Below are positions 58,454-64,000 of a stretch of DNA of 64,000 nucleotides, piece after piece. The stretch's first letter is position 1. Each line of letters starts with the position of its first letter. The position numbers were made by a program, and so were the translations under genes. The notes under the pieces were generated by a model. That model saw only the letters and a list, made by a program, of their open reading frames with translations. It searched no databases and had not been told where the DNA came from. Origin of the DNA: G965205525 sp965205525 (GTDB lineage Bacteria; Pseudomonadota; Gammaproteobacteria; JABABF01). Where the stretch lies: assembly GCA_965205525.1 (NCBI GenBank), contig OZ242171.1, positions 1,364,001 to 1,428,000 on the forward strand, given 5' to 3'.

Positions 58454-61024
58454 TTAAAACTCATATACGACATCAAGGCCAGCACTGCGGAGCTCGCCGT
58501 AGATGGCCACGTCAAAGGTGCCGAAAGGAATCACAAACTCGCGGTATTCCTCGTTCCCCAAGTTGCGGCCCCAGAAGGCAATGCGCAGATTGCCCGGCGT
58601 ATCTCCCAAAGGAATTTCGCTGAGGGTGAGGCGGGCATCCCACAGGGAGCGCTGAGTGTCTTCATTGGCCGGGGCATCCAGAGGAACCCCCGCGCTGATC
58701 GTAAAGCTACCCGAGTAGCTGAAGCCGACCCAGATGCTCAGCTGGCCCCAGTCTAGGGCGGGGAATTGGTATTCCCCCCAGCCGCTGGCGGTATTGTCCG
58801 GGGCGTAGGCCACCGTTGGATTCGCAGTACTGGCGGGAAACTCGTCAAACTCTGCATCCAAATAGCCATAGTTCAAACCGAAGGTCAGCCCCGTTGCCGG
58901 CACCGCCAAGATCTCAATCTCCACCCCTTGATTGGTCTGCTCCCCTGCGTTTAAGATTATGCTGGTAGCTCCGGCCAAGCTGGGGGAGAAAATAGAGGTC
59001 TGGGTATCCTCGTAGTCCGCACGGAACAGGGTGGTGTTAAGCCGCAGGCGGTCGTCAAACCACTGGGTTTTGGCACCCACCTCGTAGCTCAGAATATCCT
59101 CTTCATCAAAGGGGGTGACAAAGGTCTCCCGATTAGGCGCTCGGGTGTTGTAGCCGCCCGCGCGATAGCTGGTGGCCACCCTGCCGTACACATTGATATC
59201 CTCGTTCCACTGATAGTCCAAAGCCACATCCCAGGTAACCTTGGTCCAGTCGTCATCCGCCGGAACTACCGGAAGGACCGGTTTGCCATCGGCATCAAAG
59301 ACCAGATCGTTATTTTCATCCCGCTCCTGGATCTGGCTGTACTGCAGATAGGCGGCTCTCTCATCTTCCGTGTAGCGCACGCCCACGGTCAGGTTGAGCA
59401 GATCGCTAAGGGCATATTCTCCGTGCAGGTAAATCGCGTAGGCATCGTTGTCAGAGCCATAGTTAAACACCGGAGAACCGCCGATAACAGTGGTCTGGAA
59501 ACAGGCGTTGGCAAGGGTACTATCCGCTCCTGTCCGAGTAACTCTCCTAGGATCATCACCCGGAGGATTCGGGTCGCCGCACAGAGTGCCGCTGCCGAAC
59601 CCTTGATAGGTGCCATCCCCGCCGCCATCCTCGTGAGTAGTAACACCCGCAAGGAACGGGAGAGCAGTGCCTGGGGTCAGGGTAAACTGCTGATTGGTCT
59701 CATCGGCCCGCTCATGGAAATAATAAAGGCCCGCCACATATTTCAGGCGATCGTCAAATAGGTTGCCGGACAATTGAAATTCCTGGCTGAATTGCTCCTG
59801 CTCGCTGCTGCGGCTAGCCCGGAAAAAGGAAACATACTGACCTGGTAACACACGAGTGACCCCGGTCAGTGGCTGTCCGCTGGCATCTAAGGGGCTGGTC
59901 TGGAGCACAGTGCCATCCCAAGCCGGCTGTGCGTTGTACAGGGGGGTGAGGCCGTCATGCTCAAAAGAGCCAAACTCGGTGCCCAAGTCACGAATGTCGC
60001 TCTCCCACTCCCGATAAGCACTGATGGATTTGAAGGTAATCCCCCAGGGAGAATCCCAAGTCAGGGTGAGGGCGTGGCCCTCCACATCAGAGGTTTCTGG
60101 CTGAGAGAAGGGAACACTGTTAGTCCCCAGCCGATCACGGCTGACAAAGCCGCTCGCCTCGGCCTCCCGATGTATGGCAAAAGTAGCAATGGGAAATCCG
60201 AAGAAATTATCCAGACGAGTGATCTGCTGCAGCTGGGAGTTGCCGACCTTCTCGGAGCGGTCAAAGAAATAGTCTACGCTCAGGCTATCCAAGGTCCAGC
60301 GCAAGCCAAACTTCCATGCCTCTGAGTCCTGATCTCCAATTTCTCTATCGGTGACAGCATCCTTGAGAATGCCGTCAAGCTCCCAGCGGGCATAGTTCAG
60401 CCGCCCCGCCAATTCCCCTCCGAAAAGGGACACGGAATCGGAATTGATCGTGGTCTGGTTGCGGGTAAAGCCCCTTTCGCCGCCGGAGAAGGAATGGCGA
60501 AAACCGAATTCACCGGTGGGCTTATTAGAGATGACATTGATGGCGCCCCCCACAGCATTCCTGCCGTACAGAGTGCCCTGGGGCCCCCGGAGCACCTCTA
60601 CCCGCTCGGTATCGGCGATATCAAAGGCAGCACCGGTCAGACGACCGACATAGACACCATCCAAATACAGGCCGACGACGGAATCCACCGCCAGCTGGGT
60701 CTCTCCAGCGGCCACCCCGCGAGCGCCGAAGGCATAGTTGGAATGGCTGGCAGGCTGCTTGCGCAGGGTCATGTTGGGGGCCAGATCGGCGACATCGCCG
60801 AATTCAATGGCACCGAAGCGCTCCATGTCTTCTGCAGTGAAGGCGGATACCGCCAAGGGAGCATCCTGCAGAGATTCCTCCCTCTTCTGGGCGGTTACGA
60901 TAACCTCCTCCAAAGCGGCACTGCGGCTGTCTTCCTGGGCATGCAGCCCGGGAGGAGCCGCTGTCACAGCGGCTAGGCAGAAGACGGCAAAAAACCCGAA
61001 TTTGCTTTTAATGTTAGCTCTCAT
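58454..61024 (-). CDS. TonB-dependent receptor 3
   Basis: An 856-residue receptor with signal peptide FFAVFCLAAVTAAPPGLHA, TonB-box-like AALEEVIVTAQKREE, plug with VVGLYLDGVYVGRLTGAAFD and RVEVLRGPQGTLYGRNAVGGAINVIS, and barrel ending GLDVVYEF. It lies 79 bp upstream of receptor 2 on the same strand, so receptors 3 and 2 may share a transcript; receptor 1 is cut off by a terminator. No SusD, permease or enzyme is linked, so ligand is not inferred. Confidence 0.95.
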   Translation of the reverse strand: MRANIKSKFGFFAVFCLAAVTAAPPGLHAQEDSRSAALEEVIVTAQKREESLQDAPLAVSAFTAEDMERFGAIEFGDVADLAPNMTLRKQPASHSNYAFGARGVAAGETQLAVDSVVGLYLDGVYVGRLTGAAFDIADTERVEVLRGPQGTLYGRNAVGGAINVISNKPTGEFGFRHSFSGGERGFTRNQTTINSDSVSLFGGELAGRLNYARWELDGILKDAVTDREIGDQDSEAWKFGLRWTLDSLSVDYFFDRSEKVGNSQLQQITRLDNFFGFPIATFAIHREAEASGFVSRDRLGTNSVPFSQPETSDVEGHALTLTWDSPWGITFKSISAYREWESDIRDLGTEFGSFEHDGLTPLYNAQPAWDGTVLQTSPLDASGQPLTGVTRVLPGQYVSFFRASRSSEQEQFSQEFQLSGNLFDDRLKYVAGLYYFHERADETNQQFTLTPGTALPFLAGVTTHEDGGGDGTYQGFGSGTLCGDPNPPGDDPRRVTRTGADSTLANACFQTTVIGGSPVFNYGSDNDAYAIYLHGEYALSDLLNLTVGVRYTEDERAAYLQYSQIQERDENNDLVFDADGKPVLPVVPADDDWTKVTWDVALDYQWNEDINVYGRVATSYRAGGYNTRAPNRETFVTPFDEEDILSYEVGAKTQWFDDRLRLNTTLFRADYEDTQTSIFSPSLAGATSIILNAGEQTNQGVEIEILAVPATGLTFGLNYGYLDAEFDEFPASTANPTVAYAPDNTASGWGEYQFPALDWGQLSIWVGFSYSGSFTISAGVPLDAPANEDTQRSLWDARLTLSEIPLGDTPGNLRIAFWGRNLGNEEYREFVIPFGTFDVAIYGELRSAGLDVVYEF

Positions 61025-61702
61025 TTGTTTCCCCTTGTATCTGCACCCCGTGAAAGCAGCACTATGGCTGAGCGCACGGATTATTCAGAAATAGCGCCAC
61101 TCCCTGCCAAAGAGACAGTGATGTGGCACCAATGGCAAGAGTATACACCTAAAGCCAAGAAAGATGTCAATAGCCGCAGTGGCTATATCTTCGCCTTCTC
61201 AGCAGATACCTACTCGTCCCCCCTGCCCCCTTATTAAAGGAAGCAGGTATTGGCCGGCATTCTGGCACAGCTCTGGGGACATGTCAATAGCCCCGCCGCT
61301 GGGAGAGCCCCAGCCCCCACAGGACATCTGTGGAGCAAGTGGCCAGACACAGATAACGGGCAGCAAAAAGAGCCGGCAAATCTATTCGGCGTGGTATCAT
61401 CCCATCGGCATGGAAGCTCCAGCTTTGGGGAAGTCCTCGGCCCGCCCAGCCAAGGAGCCCCGCCCTCGCCCGGCCAAAATATTTTCGCCATCGGCAGAGC
61501 AAAGAGCAAATGCCCGCCTTTAACCTTTAACTACAACCGCAGGCCGTGCCCAGCATGCTCTCATCCCTCGGCAGCCCATGTCTGCCGGATCTCAGCCCTC
61601 ACCCCGCTGTCGGCTGCAGGCGTCCGGGGAGGGCAGAGACCTTCCGTTCTCAGTGCACTACTCGGCGAGATGCGGGGGAGTTCTGCACCCAAGCCGTCCC
61701 AA
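61025..61702. other. Divergent gap between TonB receptor 3 and anmK
   Basis: No gene or RNA is supported in these 678 bp. Open frames on both strands here lack family features and a ribosome-binding site. The region must hold the promoters of both flanking genes, but I found no convincing -10/-35 pairs, Fur box or riboswitch. Confidence 0.5.
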
Positions 61703-62815
61703 ATGCCTTCTGATAAGAATCTGTTTATCGGCCTGATGTCAGGCACCAGCTTAGACGGCATAGATGCCGTGCTGGCTGCCTTTGACAAGGACTTGCCGGA
61801 AGTGCTGGGGGCTCTCTACCGCCCCTTGGATGCGGGGCTGCAGGGAGAGCTTCTGTCCCTGTGCAGTTCGGGAAATGACGAGATTGAGCGCCTGGGACGG
61901 GCGGAGCAGCGGCTGACCGAGGCCATGGCGCTGGCTGTGCAGAGGCTGCTGTCTGAGACGGGCCGGGAAGGGGCGGCGGTCCGGGCGATCGGCTGCCACG
62001 GCCAGACGGTGCGCCATCGCCCGGAGGCAACGCCGCCTTTTACGGTGCAGCTGTGCAACCCCAGCCTGCTGGCGGAGCGCACCGGCATCACGACAATCGC
62101 CGATTTCCGGCGGCGGGACTTGGCGGCGGGGGGACAGGGAGCGCCGCTGGCACCCGCCTTTCACCGGGCCGCCTTCGCTGTCCCCGGGCAGACCCGGCTG
62201 GTGCTCAATATCGGCGGCATCGCCAATCTCACCGTAATCGGCAGCAGCGGAAGTGCCGCCGGCTTTGATACCGGCCCCGGCAACCTGCTCTTAGATGCCT
62301 GGTGCCTAAAGCACTGGGACACACCCTTTGACCGGGACGGAGAGCGGGCAGGAGCGGGACAGGTGCTGCCGGCACTCCTGGAAAGACTGATGGCGCACCC
62401 CTTCCTGGCCCTGCCGCCCCCCAAGAGCACCGGGCGGGAGGACTTCACCCTGCCCTGGCTGCAGAGCTGCCTGGGAGAGAAAGAGCGAGCCGCCCCCGAG
62501 GATGTGCAGGCCAGCGCAGCGGAGTTCACGGCCCGCAGCATCGCCGAGGCAGCCCTCGCCCATGGCAATGGAGCGGAAGAAGTCTTTGTCTGCGGCGGCG
62601 GCGCCTGCAACCCCGACCTGATGGCCCGCCTCAGGAGGCTCTTGCCAGACTGCAGGATCGCAAGCACAGATGTCCTCGGCATCCCCCCCCGGCAGGTGGA
62701 GGCAGCGGCCTTTGCCTGGCTCGCCTGGCAGACATTGGAAGGCCGAGCAGGAAATCTTCCCGCCGTGACCGGTGCCGCCGGAGAGCGGCTTTTGGGAGGA
62801 ATCTATCCGGCCTGA
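61703..62815 (+). CDS. anmK: Anhydro-N-acetylmuramic acid kinase
   Basis: Phosphorylates and opens 1,6-anhydroMurNAc in murein recycling. The 370 residues match E. coli AnmK in length: FIGLMSGTSLDGIDAVL (nucleotide and substrate loop), GCHGQTVRHRP, ADFRRRDLAAGGQGAPLAP (catalytic Asp), LNIGGIANLTV, GFDTGPGNLLLDAW and VCGGGACNPDLM. An ATG directly before the conserved start was chosen over a longer frame. It is convergent with erpA, an arrangement known from Pseudomonas-like genomes in which anmK and erpA are neighbours. Confidence 0.97.
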   Translation: MPSDKNLFIGLMSGTSLDGIDAVLAAFDKDLPEVLGALYRPLDAGLQGELLSLCSSGNDEIERLGRAEQRLTEAMALAVQRLLSETGREGAAVRAIGCHGQTVRHRPEATPPFTVQLCNPSLLAERTGITTIADFRRRDLAAGGQGAPLAPAFHRAAFAVPGQTRLVLNIGGIANLTVIGSSGSAAGFDTGPGNLLLDAWCLKHWDTPFDRDGERAGAGQVLPALLERLMAHPFLALPPPKSTGREDFTLPWLQSCLGEKERAAPEDVQASAAEFTARSIAEAALAHGNGAEEVFVCGGGACNPDLMARLRRLLPDCRIASTDVLGIPPRQVEAAAFAWLAWQTLEGRAGNLPAVTGAAGERLLGGIYPA

Positions 62816-62832
62816 GAAAGCAAGGCCGAGTG

Positions 62833-63192
62833 TCAGTCCATAGAGAAGGAAGAGCCGCAGCCGCAGGTATTGGTGGCATTGGGGTTGTTGACTACAAAAC
62901 GGGAGCCCTGCAAGCCCTCCTCGTAATCCACTTCAGCGCCCGCCAAATAGGGATAGCTCATCGCATCCACCAGGAGGGCAACATCACCGCATTTCACCAT
63001 CGTGTCGTCCTCCGACACCACCTCGTCAAAGGTAAAGCCGTACTGAAACCCGGAGCAGCCGCCGCCGGTAATAAATACCCTCAGCTTCAGCTCCCGGTTG
63101 CCCTCTTCTTCCAGCAGATAATTGGCGCGCGCCGCAGCCCTCTCTGTGAAAGCCACGGAGGATGCGCTGATTTGCGGGGAAGTGTCTGTCAT
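62833..63192 (-). CDS. erpA: Iron-sulfur cluster insertion protein ErpA
   Basis: A-type carrier that delivers [4Fe-4S] clusters, essential for IspG/IspH. The 119 residues include the three Cys ligands in GGGCSGFQYGF and NTCGCGSSFSMD, and the family LLVDAMSYPYLAGAEVDYEEGLQGSRFVVNNPNA (in parts). Start at MTDTSPQ. The upstream 63193-63439 holds no gene I can support. Confidence 0.97.
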   Translation of the reverse strand: MTDTSPQISASSVAFTERAAARANYLLEEEGNRELKLRVFITGGGCSGFQYGFTFDEVVSEDDTMVKCGDVALLVDAMSYPYLAGAEVDYEEGLQGSRFVVNNPNATNTCGCGSSFSMD

Positions 63193-63439
63193 TTTCCGTT
63201 TTGCCTGGCAACGACTATGCCCGGAGAAAGCCAAGTTATGGCCGCACCCCCGAGGAAAGAGCATTCTATCCTACAAAGCGACATTTGCCGACATGAAGAA
63301 AGGCGGCAGGCAGCGACAGCGGGGCCAGACCCGGGTGTGCCCCAAGAGAGCTTGACATTCTTCGGACGGCGGAACAGAGATCTTCCTCAGTGTCTGCCAT
63401 CGGATAGGTCAGCGGAGCAGCAGCGTGCCGCTCGCGTTA

Positions 63440-64000
63440 TCAATCATCCAAATTTAGATCGGCAATGCCGGCTTCGAGCAGCATAGTGGCAAACTTCAAG
63501 CCATTGATTAACTCGATATTGTTTTCCCTTGCGTCTTTGATGGCTTCTTCCGAGTATTCCTCGGCGGATGAAATCACCCAGCCGATCTGTGCACCGGTTT
63601 CATCCTGCGATTCTTGTTTTTGGCCGATGATGTAGGCGATGTACTCTGTATACCATTTGATCAGGAGCTCGAATTTTTTTGGATTGAGGTCATTTCAAAT
63701 ACGGTCGAGCATTTCCTGTGCCGTTGCTCGCTTGACACTGCATTCAAGCCTGTTGATTTTCCGCGTGACCCATCGTGGCGCTATCATGCTCTTGGCTAGG
63801 CTGGCATCAGCATACTTGCTGCGTTCCATGTTGACAGCAATTGGCTCCACCTCTCGGAAAAACCCCAAATCGGTATTGACATTATCACCCTTGTCACCCT
63901 TGCATAAACGCCCATTATCATTTACCCAAAGACGCTCGCCATCTTCGCTTTTTGGCGGCAGGCGGCGGGCTGCATCCAGTTCGGCCGGAATCAGTGGCCG
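63440..64000 (-). pseudogene. Disrupted gene, Mrr-type restriction-endonuclease-like (partial at right edge)
   Basis: A minus-strand frame open at the edge reads ..RLWVNDNGRLCKGDKGD.., ..ERSKYADASLAKSMIAPRW.., AQEMLDRI, then a TGA at 63697-63695, then NDLNPKKFELLIKWYTEYI, ..SAEEYSEEAIKDARENNIELINGLKFATMLLEAGIADL and a stop at 63440. The second part resembles the end of Mrr_cat proteins (..KEAI..A....I.LIDG..L..L....), but the middle with the D-QxK catalytic residues appears absent. TGA probably replaces a TGG. GC is lower than in the rest of the window, fitting foreign origin. No start codon occurs soon after the TGA to rescue the second part. Confidence 0.6.

Noticed and set aside
1..64000. 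Prophage, insertion sequence or integrase
   Set aside because: No transposase, integrase or phage structural gene could be recognised anywhere in the window; the repeat arrays lack a linked transposase.

Overview
The window is a GC-rich (roughly 60 percent by eye) chromosomal segment of a Gram-negative bacterium, most likely a gammaproteobacterium. It carries fis-purH-purD, accBC, erpA next to anmK, yqgE/algH, ampD/ampG, coq7 (ubiquinone synthesis), single-subunit RNase E and three large TonB-dependent receptors. I cannot name a species. Coding density is high and many gene pairs overlap by 4 bp. The long open frames antisense to genes are a by-product of high third-position GC.

Layout. 1-6416 (minus) is one enormous frame that runs off the left edge: a secreted protein of at least 2138 residues built as signal peptide, beta-propeller, Ig-like array, second propeller, more Ig-like modules. 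A 13-nt homopolymer and paired TTGCGCAA palindromes lie just upstream of it. 6773-10734 holds tRNA-Thr, rne (RNase E), tRNA-Ser and a pterin dehydratase. 10761-19077 (minus) is a tight eight-gene run: Gld-like ABC exporter, DUF4340 protein, dimeric dUTPase, MBL-fold hydrolase and two nucleotide-sugar enzymes. 19169-22868 (minus) holds a coiled-coil membrane protein, class I fumarase and exonuclease I. 23050-26159 is a TPP enzyme plus aldehyde dehydrogenase pair. 26215-30147 holds a PuuD-like membrane protein and groESL, flanked on both sides by inverted arrays of short palindromic repeats. 31008-33236 is radC-ampG with a 162-bp tandem duplication at the junction. 33325-48262 is a housekeeping stretch: coaBC, prmC, moeB, a DoxX-like protein, accBC, fis-purHD, coq7, a cobalt ECF transporter (cbiMQO), nadC, yqgE and a cobalamin adenosyltransferase. 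48259-52053 holds ampD, a tRNA-binding protein, and an enoyl-CoA hydratase / NTF2-like / phosphotransferase group. 52348-61024 (minus) is three tandem TonB-dependent receptors. 61703-63192 is anmK and erpA (convergent). 63440-64000 is a nonsense-disrupted, AT-richer gene resembling an Mrr-type restriction protein.

How the genes work together. Three murein-recycling genes (ampG, ampD, anmK) lie within 32 kb. Cobalt uptake (cbiMQO) and cobalamin adenosylation (pduO-type) lie within 5 kb. The receptors and the giant exoprotein point to an outer surface adapted to polymer or chelate capture. A theme across the window is local tandem duplication at gene ends: 86 bp after the puuD-like gene, 162 bp at radC/ampG, 66 bp after the phosphotransferase gene, 48 bp at the nadC start, and 126-135 bp in the rne tail.
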